Assembly (NCBI GenBank): GCA_002315935.1
Contig: DCII01000028.1
Span: forward strand, 13,983-49,523
Direction: 5' to 3'
Source of the DNA: Ruminococcaceae bacterium UBA1730
GTDB taxonomy: Bacteria > Bacillota > Clostridia > Oscillospirales > Acutalibacteraceae
DNA length: 35,541 nucleotides
The notes under the pieces were generated by a model that made no database searches, was not told the origin of the DNA, and worked only from the letters and a program-made list of their open reading frames with translations. The position numbers and the translations under genes are program-made. Positions 8,109-16,180 of the stretch are shown one piece after another (position 1 is the first letter of the stretch; each line of letters begins with the position of its first letter).

Positions 8109-8570
8109 TTAAAAAGATTTTTTGAAAGGCTTTGAAGCCTTTTTATCTGCTCCACGCTCGGAGGAAAATCTCTTCTTCGCATAGAAATTTCTTTTTTCTT
8201 TCTTTTCTTCCGCCTCACGCTTTGCGGCGGCGGCCTTCTTAGCCTTGACCTTTGAAAGAGGTTTGCCCTTCTTGGCAGGCTTCTTTTTCTTTTCTTTTCC
8301 GAGGTCGGGATTTGCTTTATAAAGAACAATGCTTCCGCCGACAACCTGAATAACCTCGCTTCCCGTTGCAGCTGAAAGCTTGTCCGCAAATTCTCTCGGC
8401 GTTTCGGGTGCACTGTCAAGAAGCACCTTGAGCTTTATAAGCTCCTTTGTTTTGAAAGCATCAAGAGTCTGTGCAACAAGTCCGTCTGACATTCCGCCCT
8501 TGCCTATCTGAAAAAGCGGCTCAAGGGTGTTTGCCATTGCTCTGAAGGATGCTCTTTCCTTGCTCGTCAT
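8109..8570 (-). CDS. yhbY: YhbY/CRM-domain RNA-binding protein
   Basis: Ribosome-assembly-associated RNA-binding protein. Residues 1-97 are the CRM domain, including the conserved IGKGGMSDGLV loop and ELIKLKVLLDSA. A normal YhbY is about 97 aa; this 153-aa version has an extra highly basic tail (about 98-153, KEKKKKPAKKGKPL and further Lys/Ala-rich sequence) likely to bind RNA non-specifically. The stop codon of rdgB abuts its start (TAAATG), indicating translational coupling. A second frame in the tail region (8093-8419) is a by-product of the Lys-rich codons. Confidence 0.9.
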   Translation of the reverse strand: MTSKERASFRAMANTLEPLFQIGKGGMSDGLVAQTLDAFKTKELIKLKVLLDSAPETPREFADKLSAATGSEVIQVVGGSIVLYKANPDLGKEKKKKPAKKGKPLSKVKAKKAAAAKREAEEKKEKRNFYAKKRFSSERGADKKASKPFKKSF

Positions 8571-9170
8571 TTATTTAATCTCTCCAATCTTCTTTGCAAT
8601 GTCACGGACCGCTTTTCCTCTGTGGCTGATGGCATCCTTTTCGTCTGCGGTCAGCTGAGCCATAGTCTTTTCCATATTATATTCAACCGGAAAAAACAGA
8701 GGGTCATAGCCGAATCCGCCGTTGCCGATACGCTCGTGACCGATTATTCCTCTGCATTCGCCCCTTGCCATGAGCTTTCTGCCATCGGGGTAAACACAAC
8801 AGACAACGCTGACATACGCCGCACCTCTCTTTTCAGGTTCAACCCCCTCAAGAGCCGCAAGAAGCTTATCGTTATTTGCCTCATCATCGCCGTGAACGCC
8901 AGAATATCTTGCGGAATAAACTCCGGGTGCACCGTCAAGAAAATCAACGGCGAGCCCCGAATCATCCGCTATGCACGGCATTCCGCTTTCTTTGCAACCG
9001 CTTTCAGCCTTAAGAAGAGCATTTTCTTCAAAGGTTGTGCCTGTTTCTTCAACATCCGTAAGCTCTATTCCGGCTTCCTCAGCAAGAAGAACTCTTACTC
9101 CGATAGGTTCGAGAATACGCTGAAGCTCATCCCTTTTTTTCATATTATGAGTTGCGATTATATAATCCAT
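8571..9170 (-). CDS. rdgB: XTP/dITP diphosphatase (RdgB/HAM1 family)
   Basis: House-cleaning enzyme hydrolysing dITP, dXTP and their ribo forms to monophosphates, preventing incorporation of deaminated purines. 199 aa, normal length. Motifs: ATHNMKKRDEL near the N-terminus, TGTTFEENALLKAE, ADDSGLAVDFLDGAPGVYSA (metal and substrate binding), GNGGFGYDPLFF and the C-terminal SHRGKAV. It sits 6 nt after the ftsY stop and directly abuts yhbY, within the dnaA-ftsY-rdgB-yhbY run. A ribosome binding site (GGAG) lies inside the end of ftsY. Confidence 0.95.
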   Translation of the reverse strand: MDYIIATHNMKKRDELQRILEPIGVRVLLAEEAGIELTDVEETGTTFEENALLKAESGCKESGMPCIADDSGLAVDFLDGAPGVYSARYSGVHGDDEANNDKLLAALEGVEPEKRGAAYVSVVCCVYPDGRKLMARGECRGIIGHERIGNGGFGYDPLFFPVEYNMEKTMAQLTADEKDAISHRGKAVRDIAKKIGEIK

Positions 9171-9176
9171 AGTTTA

Positions 9177-10100
9177 TTATTCTCCGTCTTTTTCTTCTTC
9201 AAACAGTGCCTCGGCAAAATCCTCTGCGTTGAACGGGCGAAGGTCATCAATTCCCTCACCTACGCCGATAAATTTAACGGGAACCTTGAGGTCGTTTTTG
9301 ATTGCAAGCACAACGCCGCCCTTTGCAGTCCCGTCAAGCTTGGTAAGGATAATGCCCGTAATTTCGGCAATTTCCTTGAATTCCTTCGCCTGATTGACTG
9401 CATTCTGACCCGTTGTTGCGTCGAGAACAAGAAGAATTTCACGGTCGGCATAGGGAAGCTGACGGTCAATAACACGGTAAATCTTCGCAAGCTCCTCCAT
9501 AAGATTTTTCTTGTTATGAAGTCTGCCCGCCGTGTCGCAGATAATTATATCCGCATTTCTCGCCTTGCCTGCACTGATTGTGTCAAAAACGACTGCGGCA
9601 GGGTCTGCACCCTCCTTATGCTTTACTATATCAACGCCGGCACGCTCTGCCCAGATTTCAAGCTGGTCAATAGCGGCTGCTCTGAATGTGTCCGCTGCAC
9701 CGAGAATAACTTTTTTCCCTTCATCCTTGAACATTGCCGCCATCTTACCGATTGAAGTGGTTTTGCCGACTCCGTTGACACCGATAACAAGAATAATCGA
9801 GGGAATTGTTATCATATCAACCTCTTCGCCGCCCTTTAAAATATCGGCAACGATAGCTTTTATTTCTTTTTTTACATCCTTCGCTCTGTGAAGATTCTTT
9901 TTAAAAACAACATCCTTGAGCTTTAAAACGATTTCTTCGGCAGTGTTAACACCAACATCCGCCATAACAAGAATTTCTTCAAGATCCTCATAAAATTCAT
10001 CGTCAATTTCATTTTTTCCGTAAAGAGCCGCATTGATAGCTCCCGACATATTATCCCTTGTCTTTTTAAGACCGAGATTAAGCTTTTTAAAAAGTCCCAT
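9177..10100 (-). CDS. ftsY: Signal recognition particle receptor FtsY
   Basis: SRP receptor GTPase (307 aa) that docks SRP-bound ribosomes to SecYEG/YidC at the membrane. NG domain: GVNGVGKT (P loop, 107-114), DTFRAAA, DTAGRLHN, and TKLDGTAKGG. The N-terminal A domain is minimal, as is usual for Firmicutes; the start MGLFKKLNLGLKKTRDNM forms the amphipathic membrane-targeting helix. AGGGGAA precedes the ATG. It lies 29 nt downstream of dnaA, where dnaN is usually found. Confidence 0.96.
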   Translation of the reverse strand: MGLFKKLNLGLKKTRDNMSGAINAALYGKNEIDDEFYEDLEEILVMADVGVNTAEEIVLKLKDVVFKKNLHRAKDVKKEIKAIVADILKGGEEVDMITIPSIILVIGVNGVGKTTSIGKMAAMFKDEGKKVILGAADTFRAAAIDQLEIWAERAGVDIVKHKEGADPAAVVFDTISAGKARNADIIICDTAGRLHNKKNLMEELAKIYRVIDRQLPYADREILLVLDATTGQNAVNQAKEFKEIAEITGIILTKLDGTAKGGVVLAIKNDLKVPVKFIGVGEGIDDLRPFNAEDFAEALFEEEKDGE

Positions 10101-10129
10101 TTGTTTCCCCTAATTTATAATGTAATATG

Positions 10130-11476
10130 TTATTGCTCACGGGCATTCTTAATGATATTATCTATTGTCTTCTTGAGTGAGGAATCCCTCTTGATGTCCT
10201 CGGAAACGGAATCAACGGAATAGAGAATGGTTGTTCTGTCTCTTCCTCCGAAAAATTCGCTTATCTGCTTCTGCGTAAGGTCTGTTATTTCTCTGACAAT
10301 ATAGATGGCAACCTGCCTTGCCTTTGCGGTTTTTGCATCTTTCTTTTTTGAAATAATATCGCTCTGTGTTACGCCGAAGGTTCTCGAGGTTTCATTGATA
10401 ATCTTATCAACAACAACCGATACCGGTCTTGAATCATTTATTATATCCTTAATTGCTCTCTGTGCCATGGCAACATTGATTGCCGAGCCTTCAAGAGTGA
10501 CAAGAGCATTGATTTTCTTGACCGCACCCTCAAGCTGACGGATATTCGTTTTAACATTTTCCGCAACGAACTGAACAACATCATCGGGAAGAGCAATGCC
10601 GAGAACATTCGCCTTGCGTTGAATAATCGCCATTCTCGTTTCAAGGTCGGGAGCCTGAATGTCGGCAATAAGACCCCATTCAAATCTCGTTCTGAGCCTT
10701 TCATCAAGAACCTCAATGTCCTTCGCCGCACGGTCAGAGGTAAGAACAATCTGCTTTCCCTCGCTTGCAAGTGCATCAAAGGTATGGAAGAATTCCTCCT
10801 GCGTTGAAGGCTTGCCCGCAATGAACTGAATATCGTCAACAAGGAGAATATCGCAGTTCCTGTATTTCTCATGAATGGCATTCATGTTGTTTGTGTTGAT
10901 GCCGGTGATAATTGTGTTGACGAAATCCTCTCCACGGGTGAAGATGATTTTAACATCCGGATTCCATGTCTTTATCTCGTTGCAGATTGCGCAGAGAAGA
11001 TGCGTTTTTCCGAGACCTGAATCGCCGTATATAAACAGAGGGTTATATCTTTCGGCAGGCTTATCCGCATTCGGGTCCGGCTTTACGGCAACCGAATGAG
11101 CCGCCGCATAAGCGAATTTGTTGGAATTACCGACAACAAAGGTGTCGAATGTGTTTTCCTCAAGGCTGACGGAATCCATTCCGACCTCTGCCCTCTGAAC
11201 GGGTTTCTGAACGGGAGCTTCCTTCGGAACAGGTTTTTCGGAAACAATTCTGACTTCAACATCAAACCCGATAACCGACTTGAAAGCATCCTTCAAGGTC
11301 GAAAAGAACTGCTGTTCAATAACCTTCTTCATAAACTCGCTTGCTTCAATTTCAACTGCGGTGCCGTCAAAGCTGATGAGCCTGAGCGGCTTGAACCATA
11401 TGTCGTATATAACCTGCCCGACATTTTCGTTTATTTTCGTGCAGACAAGCGTCCACATTTCTTCCATTGAATTCAT
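10130..11476 (-). CDS. dnaA: Chromosomal replication initiator protein DnaA
   Basis: AAA+ initiator that opens the replication origin. 448 aa. Domain I (about 1-75), a Pro-rich domain II (about 80-105), the AAA+ domain with Walker A GDSGLGKT (151-158), Walker B ILLVDDIQF and sensor residues, and C-terminal domain IV with the DnaA-box-reading motif GGRDRTTI. The ATG at 11476 (MNSMEEMW) has GAGGAAG upstream; the frame could extend to an ATG at 11509 but that has no ribosome binding site. Divergent from rpmH, as is common in Firmicutes, but followed by ftsY rather than dnaN. Confidence 0.96.
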   Translation of the reverse strand: MNSMEEMWTLVCTKINENVGQVIYDIWFKPLRLISFDGTAVEIEASEFMKKVIEQQFFSTLKDAFKSVIGFDVEVRIVSEKPVPKEAPVQKPVQRAEVGMDSVSLEENTFDTFVVGNSNKFAYAAAHSVAVKPDPNADKPAERYNPLFIYGDSGLGKTHLLCAICNEIKTWNPDVKIIFTRGEDFVNTIITGINTNNMNAIHEKYRNCDILLVDDIQFIAGKPSTQEEFFHTFDALASEGKQIVLTSDRAAKDIEVLDERLRTRFEWGLIADIQAPDLETRMAIIQRKANVLGIALPDDVVQFVAENVKTNIRQLEGAVKKINALVTLEGSAINVAMAQRAIKDIINDSRPVSVVVDKIINETSRTFGVTQSDIISKKKDAKTAKARQVAIYIVREITDLTQKQISEFFGGRDRTTILYSVDSVSEDIKRDSSLKKTIDNIIKNAREQ

Positions 11477-11541
11477 CAATACATCTTCCTCGTTTGATTT
11501 TTCGTGCATTGCCGCATTTTATAGATAAGAATACATCATAG

Positions 11542-11570
11542 AGTATATCATAGAATTTCGGAGTTTTCAA
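11542..11570 (-). promoter_or_regulatory. Promoter of dnaA operon
   Basis: Minus strand TTGAAA (11570-11565), 17-nt spacer, TATACT (11547-11542), about 65 nt upstream of the preferred dnaA start. Confidence 0.75.
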
Positions 11571-11620
11571 GACAAAAACACATAAAAACAAATATATTTT
11601 TGTCATGATGAAAAAAGTTG

Positions 11621-11650
11621 TTGACATAGGCGGTCAAGCTGTTATATAAT
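11621..11650 (+). promoter_or_regulatory. Strong promoter of rpmH operon
   Basis: TTGACA (11621-11626), 18-nt spacer, TATAAT (11645-11650). The leader to rpmH is about 140 nt and can form short stems (for example CCGAC around 11710 with GTCGG around 11757). The 11571-11620 stretch between the two divergent promoters is AT-rich; no cluster of DnaA boxes was recognised in it. Confidence 0.88.
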
Positions 11651-11794
11651 GTTAACTCCGAGGGGTTTATCAACCCTTGGTTAGTTATGCAAATAATCGT
11701 GACCTGCCGACTTCCTATCATCCCTAATGCAGGAACGGTTGTTTCCGATCGGGTGTCGGTCTGAAAATAAAAATTTTGAACGGAGGTAAGAAAC

Positions 11795-11929
11795 ATGAAA
11801 AGAACTTATCAGCCCAAAAAGCGTCATCGCAAGATGGAGCACGGTTTCCGCAAGAGAATGGCTGACAGAAACGGCCGCAAGGTACTTGCTCGCCGCAGAG
11901 CAAAGGGCAGAAAGCAGCTCACTTACTAA
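11795..11929 (+). CDS. rpmH: 50S ribosomal protein L34
   Basis: Exactly 44 residues, the usual length: starts MKRTYQPKKRHRKMEHGF and ends RRRAKGRKQLTY, extremely Arg/Lys-rich as required for a buried 23S rRNA contact. GGAGG at 11782-11786 precedes the ATG. First gene of the rpmH-rnpA-yidD-yidC-jag operon. Confidence 0.97.
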   Translation: MKRTYQPKKRHRKMEHGFRKRMADRNGRKVLARRRAKGRKQLTY

Positions 11930-11951
11930 TTCCCGTAAGGACTGATTAAGA

Positions 11952-12302
11952 ATGTCCAAAGCAATCACCCTGAAACAAAACACGGATTTCCACAGAGCAT
12001 ATGGCAGGGGCAAGTTCAGAGCTGCTCCGGCTGTTATCACCTATGCCGTGCGAAACAGAGGTTTCGGATGTCGCATAGGCATTACCACATCAAAAAAATT
12101 AGGTAATGCGGTTGAGAGAAACAGATGCCGCCGTATCATCAGGGCGGCATTCTCCTCAATCTCCTTGCAATGCTCCGGCAATTGGGACATCGTTTTTGTT
12201 GCCAGGCACAAAACCAAATCGCTCAAAACAGGCGATATTGCTCCGGTTATGCAGCGTCAGCTCACGGAGCTGGGAGTGATCAGAAACAAAGACGGGAGCT
12301 GA
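11952..12302 (+). CDS. rnpA: Ribonuclease P protein component
   Basis: Basic protein subunit (116 aa) that helps RNase P RNA bind pre-tRNA 5' leaders. Shows the family core RIGITTSKKLGNAVERNRCRRIIR (the RNR helix, about 42-66) and DIVFVARHKT. It lies 22 nt downstream of rpmH; its stop overlaps the region holding the yidD ribosome binding site. Confidence 0.95.
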   Translation: MSKAITLKQNTDFHRAYGRGKFRAAPAVITYAVRNRGFGCRIGITTSKKLGNAVERNRCRRIIRAAFSSISLQCSGNWDIVFVARHKTKSLKTGDIAPVMQRQLTELGVIRNKDGS

Positions 12303-12308
12303 TCCTCA

Positions 12309-12551
12309 TTGAAAAAGATATTGATTTCCATTATCCGATTCTATCAAAGGTTTATTTCACCTTTGTTCCCGCCGACCTGCAGGTATATTCCGACCTGCTC
12401 TCAATATGCCGTTGAGGCAATCAGAATTCACGGGGCTCTCAAAGGGAGCTTTATGGCTTTTTACAGGATTTTAAGATGCAATCCCTTTTCTTCGGGAGGC
12501 TATGACCCTGTGCCGCCAAAGAAACATTCTCATTCGGAGGAAAAGAAATGA
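12309..12551 (+). CDS. yidD: Membrane protein insertion efficiency factor YidD
   Basis: Small membrane-associated protein (80 aa) that assists YidC-dependent insertion. Signature RFYQRFISPLFPPTCRYIPT followed by CSQYAVEAI, then RILRCNPFSSGGYDPVP; three conserved Cys are present. The start is a TTG codon (12309), with GGGAG in the end of rnpA as the ribosome binding site; no in-frame ATG lies near enough to keep the domain whole. Its stop overlaps the yidC start by 4 nt (ATGA). Confidence 0.93.
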   Translation: MKKILISIIRFYQRFISPLFPPTCRYIPTCSQYAVEAIRIHGALKGSFMAFYRILRCNPFSSGGYDPVPPKKHSHSEEKK

Positions 12552-13522
12552 CAGGACTTTATGAAGTTTTAGGCGTTCCTTTCGGCTTTCTTCTTAAGCT
12601 GATTTACCAGATTGTGCCGAACTATGCCGCCGCAATCGTTCTGCTTACTCTCGTAACAAGAATTCTTCTTGTTCCTTCAACAATCAGTCAGCAGAAAAAC
12701 ACGGCAAAAACTCAGCGTATGCAGAGCAAAATCCGCAAGATTCAGGCAAAGTATGCAGGCAATCAGCAGAAGATTCAGGAGGAAACCAACGCTCTCTATC
12801 AGCGTGAAGGCTATAACCCAATGAACATGGGTTGCGGTCCGCTTATCTTCCAGTTCGTTCTTCTTTTCGGTCTTATCGGTGCAATCTATTATCCCCTTAA
12901 GAACTTCCTCGGAATTGATGCCGGCGAAATTGAAATTCTCAAGAATGCTCTTGCAAAAATTCCCGATTTCAAATTCAATGCCAAATCAATTCAGAATGAG
13001 CTTTATGTTGTTGCGAAGCTCGATGAAATTCTCAAGCTCAATGCCGCTGACCCTTCAATTCTCAAGGGCGTTTCGCAGGCTACGCTTGATTCAATCGCAA
13101 GTATCAACTTCAGACTCTTCGGCGGTCTTACCCTCGGCGATATTCCGAAGGGCAGTCCGTTCCCGAGTCTTATCTGGATTGTTCCCGTGCTTTCATTCAT
13201 TTCGTCTCTTGCAACAGGCATTTACTCATTTATCAAACAGAAAAAAACAAATCCCACCATGGGCAATAACAGCTCAATGGGATGCATGATGCTCGGTATG
13301 CCGCTCCTTTCTCTTGTGTTTGTTGTTCAATATCCTATCGGTATCGGCGTATACTGGATTGCTTCCAGCGTTTTCGGATTTATAACAACTGTTATTATCG
13401 GTCAGATTTATACTCCCGGCAAAACTCTTGCAAGGGTTATGGTCGATGAAACCGTTGAACGCCGTTCAAGAGAAAATAATGTTAAGCTTGTAGCAGAAAA
13501 AAGAGCGGATAAAAACAACTAA
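12548..13522 (+). CDS. yidC: Membrane protein insertase YidC/OxaA
   Basis: Polytopic insertase (324 aa) that places membrane proteins into the bilayer, alone or with SecYEG. Membrane segments are visible at about 10-40, 90-115, 215-240, 250-275 and 280-300; the polar insert around 120-205 carries charged and Asp/Glu-rich stretches. It has the family QQKNTAKTQRMQSKIRKIQAKY-like cytosolic coiled hairpin (about 55-85) and GCGPLIFQF. There is no lipoprotein signal, unlike Bacillus SpoIIIJ. Coupled to yidD by an ATGA overlap and followed by jag, as in other Firmicutes. Confidence 0.93.
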   Translation: MTGLYEVLGVPFGFLLKLIYQIVPNYAAAIVLLTLVTRILLVPSTISQQKNTAKTQRMQSKIRKIQAKYAGNQQKIQEETNALYQREGYNPMNMGCGPLIFQFVLLFGLIGAIYYPLKNFLGIDAGEIEILKNALAKIPDFKFNAKSIQNELYVVAKLDEILKLNAADPSILKGVSQATLDSIASINFRLFGGLTLGDIPKGSPFPSLIWIVPVLSFISSLATGIYSFIKQKKTNPTMGNNSSMGCMMLGMPLLSLVFVVQYPIGIGVYWIASSVFGFITTVIIGQIYTPGKTLARVMVDETVERRSRENNVKLVAEKRADKNN

Positions 13523-13544
13523 TTGATTATTGGTGGTGACTTTT

Positions 13545-14408
13545 TTGATTAAAGAAGCTCTCGGAACGGGTGCAACAATAGATGAAGCAAAAAATGATGC
13601 ACTCAAGGCTCTTGCCGCTGACGAGGATGCAGATATTAAATTTGAGGTTCTCGCTCAGCCCAAAGCAAAGGTGCTCGGTCTCTTCGGCGGTTCTCCCGCA
13701 AAGGTCAGAGCATTTATTGAAATTGAAGATGATCCTTTCGGGAAGGCAAAATCCTATCTCGGAAATATTCTTAAAAATCTCGGCGTAAGCGATGCCGAAA
13801 TGTCCTTCGAAGCAGATGACGAAGAGGTTCGCATTTCAATCACCTACGGTGATGATTACGGCTCGGTTATCGGCAGAAGAGGCGAAACCCTCGATGCTAT
13901 TCAGTATCTTACAAGACTTGTTATCAACAGAGGCTCTGAGGATTACAAGCGTGTTTCAATCAATGTCGGTGATTACCGTGAAAAGAGAGAAAACACTCTT
14001 CGTGCTCTTGCCCGTAAGAATGCCGCAAAGGTCAGAAAATACGGCAGAAATGTTGTTCTTGACCCGATGAATCCCTATGAACGCCGCATTATTCACACAA
14101 CCGTTCAGGAGATTGAAGGCGTAACTTCTCATTCCGTAGGCAACGATGATGACCGCAAGGTTGTTATCACTCTTGAAGAAGGCGTTGAGCCGACCTCGCC
14201 TTACAAGGATAACGGCAGAGGCAGAGGCAGATACAATAAGGGCGGTTACAACAAAGGCGGATATAACAAGGGTGGCTATAATAAGGGCAGAGGAAACGGC
14301 GGCAAGCATTATAATAACGATGCTCCCAAGTCAGATGCTCCCGCAAGAGCTCCCCGTTCAGATTCGGAAGGAATCCGCTACGGCAAGGTTGAAATCAACA
14401 AAGACTGA
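13545..14408 (+). CDS. jag: RNA-binding protein Jag/KhpB with YNKGG-repeat tail
   Basis: RNA-binding protein (287 aa) linked to cell-division and elongation control in Gram-positives. Domains: Jag_N (about 1-60, ALGTGATIDEAKNDALKAL), KH (about 85-150, with the GxxG loop IGRRGE), R3H (about 150-215, NAAKVRKYGRNVVLDPMNPY). An extra low-complexity tail follows: RGRGRYNKGGYNKGG repeated about four times, then RGNGG and Ser/Pro/Arg-rich sequence. The start is taken as TTG at 13545 because GGTGGTGA (13532-13539) sits 5 nt before it; TTG at 13530 and GTG codons at 13533 and 13536 would lie over that ribosome binding site. Last gene of the rpmH operon. Confidence 0.92.
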   Translation: MIKEALGTGATIDEAKNDALKALAADEDADIKFEVLAQPKAKVLGLFGGSPAKVRAFIEIEDDPFGKAKSYLGNILKNLGVSDAEMSFEADDEEVRISITYGDDYGSVIGRRGETLDAIQYLTRLVINRGSEDYKRVSINVGDYREKRENTLRALARKNAAKVRKYGRNVVLDPMNPYERRIIHTTVQEIEGVTSHSVGNDDDRKVVITLEEGVEPTSPYKDNGRGRGRYNKGGYNKGGYNKGGYNKGRGNGGKHYNNDAPKSDAPARAPRSDSEGIRYGKVEINKD

Positions 14409-14414
14409 TTTTTT

Positions 14415-14446
14415 AGGCAGGTTGAAAAATCTGCCTTTTCTTTTTT
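14415..14446 (+). terminator. Intrinsic terminator of rpmH-jag operon
   Basis: Stem AGGCAG(GTT)/(AAT)CTGCCT with a GAAA loop, 9 bp including one G-U pair, followed by TTTTCTTTTTT. Confidence 0.93.
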
Positions 14447-14455
14447 ATATTTCAC

Positions 14456-14484
14456 TTGAAAAAAGCACTAAATACTGATATACT
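14456..14484 (+). promoter_or_regulatory. Promoter of GH16 gene 1
   Basis: TTGAAA (14456-14461), 17-nt spacer, TATACT (14479-14484). GAGGAG before the ATG at 14512 supports a short leader. Confidence 0.8.
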
Positions 14485-14511
14485 GAACAAAAAAGAATTG
14501 AGGAGAATATC

Positions 14512-15453
14512 ATGCTTAATTTTATTTATTCACTTCTCGGCTGGACCTTCGGTCAGATAAACTCATTTGAGCAGTTTCTTGAAACAATAAAGAAACTGCT
14601 GACCTTTCAGGTTCCTTTCAAAAGAGTCGGTGCGGCTTTTCTTGCGGTTGTTGAGCTTTTCTTTTCAGCCTGCTTCAAAACTCCGGTTCATCCCCTCGGC
14701 GAAGAGCTTGACCTCGCAGGTTACAGCTTGGTTTTCGAGGATGAATTTGACGGCACGGAGCTTGACACGGATGCATGGTATCACCGTGGCGTAGGCACAA
14801 GAAGAGGAGGCTTCAATGCCGATTCGCAGGCGGTAGTTAAGAACGGAAATCTCGTTATCACGGGCGAATATCTTGAAAACGGCGAATACGGTGCAGGCTG
14901 GTACACGGGTGCGGTTGCTCTCAAGGAACACTACACAAGAGGATATTTTGAAATCCGTTGCATATGCAACAAGGATAAAGGCTTCTGGAGTGCATTCTGG
15001 CTTCAGGCAACAGGTGCACCTTATGACCATTACCGTTCAAACGGCGGAATAGATGCGGCTGAAATCGACATTTTCGAAGCAATGAGTGCAGATGAAAAAA
15101 CTGAAGCAATGCGTAACACGATTGATTCAACCATTCACTGCAACGGCGTTGATGATGATATTGAAAATATTGATTCACAGAAGGTTTGCAAGGTTTATCT
15201 TGATAACGATATTTACAGCGAATACAATACATATGGTCTTAAGTGGACAGAAGATGAATATATCTTCTATGTCAACGGAATTGAAACCGGCAGAAGCTCA
15301 TTCGGCAAGGGTGTATGCGTAACACCCGAAGAGGTTATCGCTTCTCTTGAAATCCCCGAAAATCTGCCCGAAAGCATCACATCAAACAAGGATTATAAAA
15401 CGCAGATGATAATCGACTATGTAAAGATTTATCAGATTGCACAGCCGAAATAA
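14512..15453 (+). CDS. Glycoside hydrolase family 16 enzyme (beta-glucanase type)
   Basis: Carbohydrate-active jelly-roll enzyme (313 aa), probably cutting beta-1,3 or mixed-linkage glucans or a related galactan. Catalytic ExDxxE motif E184-I-D186-I-F-E189, the beta-bulge form seen in laminarinase-like members rather than the ExDxE form of lichenases. Other GH16 landmarks: LVFEDEFDGTELDTDAWYH, GNLVITGEY, RGYFEIRC and GFWSAFWLQ. The N-terminus is odd: an amphipathic stretch (SFEQFLETIKKLLTF, about 18-32) precedes a hydrophobic segment (FLAVVELFFSAC, about 43-54) that may be an internal signal or a weak lipobox; the usual short signal peptide is absent. It stands alone between its promoter and terminator. 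Confidence 0.88.
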   Translation: MLNFIYSLLGWTFGQINSFEQFLETIKKLLTFQVPFKRVGAAFLAVVELFFSACFKTPVHPLGEELDLAGYSLVFEDEFDGTELDTDAWYHRGVGTRRGGFNADSQAVVKNGNLVITGEYLENGEYGAGWYTGAVALKEHYTRGYFEIRCICNKDKGFWSAFWLQATGAPYDHYRSNGGIDAAEIDIFEAMSADEKTEAMRNTIDSTIHCNGVDDDIENIDSQKVCKVYLDNDIYSEYNTYGLKWTEDEYIFYVNGIETGRSSFGKGVCVTPEEVIASLEIPENLPESITSNKDYKTQMIIDYVKIYQIAQPK

Positions 15454-15474
15454 CAGCTCACCGATAATAACAAT

Positions 15475-15511
15475 GACCGTTGCAGAAATCAAACTGCAAC
15501 GGTCCGTTTTT
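15475..15511. terminator. Terminator of GH16 gene 1 (possibly bidirectional)
   Basis: Perfect 11-bp stem GACCGTTGCAG/CTGCAACGGTC with an 8-nt loop, followed on the plus strand by CGTTTTT. On the minus strand it lies just past the GtrA-like gene stop and is followed by ATTGTTATT, so it may serve both genes. Confidence 0.88.
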
Positions 15512-15517
15512 ATGTTT

Positions 15518-16000
15518 TTATTCTTCATCCAATGTATCTCTGAAAACAACAAATTTATCAAACAGGAATTCTGTTATCATGTTGCAGAGCATCGTAACAG
15601 CAAGAACAATATACTCAATTGCCGCAAAATCAGCAAATTTAGCCGTGAAATAGTTTCCGAGTAAAACCGTAACAGGCGTAAACACGGCATAGAAACCGAG
15701 CACCTTAAGCATTGCAACCGGAATATTATTAGCCGATTTGAATGTAAATTTCCTGTTGAATGTGAAATTCCATATAACGGAAAGGAGCAACGCAATGAGA
15801 TACATCGGACCATATTCATTCGACATAACCCTTGCAAAGGTTTCATTATTTGCCATGGCATTCTGAATCAAATCGGTCTTGACAATAACTTCATTCATCA
15901 GCGTAAAGCTTAGTGCCTGAATGACACCTGCCGATGCCGAAAAAAGAACAAATTTGATTGCCTGAATAATATTTTCTTTTTTTGAAATTTCTTGTTCCAT
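15518..16000 (-). CDS. GtrA-like membrane protein
   Basis: Four-helix membrane protein (160 aa) of the GtrA/DPMS family, whose members help flip polyprenyl-phosphate-linked sugars used for wall or teichoic-acid decoration. Helices at about 15-40, 55-75, 95-115 and 125-145. Family features are KFVLFSASAGVIQALSF near the start, WNFTFNRKFTFKS in the middle, and the FLFDKFVVFRD end. Partner glycosyltransferases are not in this window. GTGGAGGATTC precedes the ATG; monocistronic. Confidence 0.88.
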   Translation of the reverse strand: MEQEISKKENIIQAIKFVLFSASAGVIQALSFTLMNEVIVKTDLIQNAMANNETFARVMSNEYGPMYLIALLLSVIWNFTFNRKFTFKSANNIPVAMLKVLGFYAVFTPVTVLLGNYFTAKFADFAAIEYIVLAVTMLCNMITEFLFDKFVVFRDTLDEE

Positions 16001-16027
16001 AACGAATCCTCCACATCGGTTTTCTTC

Positions 16028-16056
16028 ATTATACTTTTTAAAAATCCGTTAGTCAA
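16028..16056 (-). promoter_or_regulatory. Promoter of GtrA-like gene
   Basis: Minus strand TTGACT (16056-16051), 17-nt spacer, TATAAT (16033-16028). Confidence 0.85.
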
Positions 16057-16119
16057 GTGTTGTTTACTTCTCGTTCCATTCTGATGCAATTGCTATACAG
16101 TCTTTCGTGATACTGTTTA

Positions 16120-16148
16120 TTGACACGATGGGACAAATGTTATAAAAT
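16120..16148 (+). promoter_or_regulatory. Promoter of PAP2 phosphatase gene
   Basis: TTGACA (16120-16125), 17-nt spacer, TAAAAT (16143-16148), 32 nt upstream of the ATG at 16181. Confidence 0.78.
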
Positions 16149-16180
16149 GTCAATAAAATCAATTGCGAAAGGATTATTTT

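Noticed and set aside
8622..9755. A 377-codon plus-strand frame
   Set aside because: It lies antisense to rdgB and ftsY, both strongly supported; a shadow frame.
11510..11794. Replication origin (oriC)
   Set aside because: Position is suggestive, but no cluster of DnaA boxes or unwinding element could be identified by eye.
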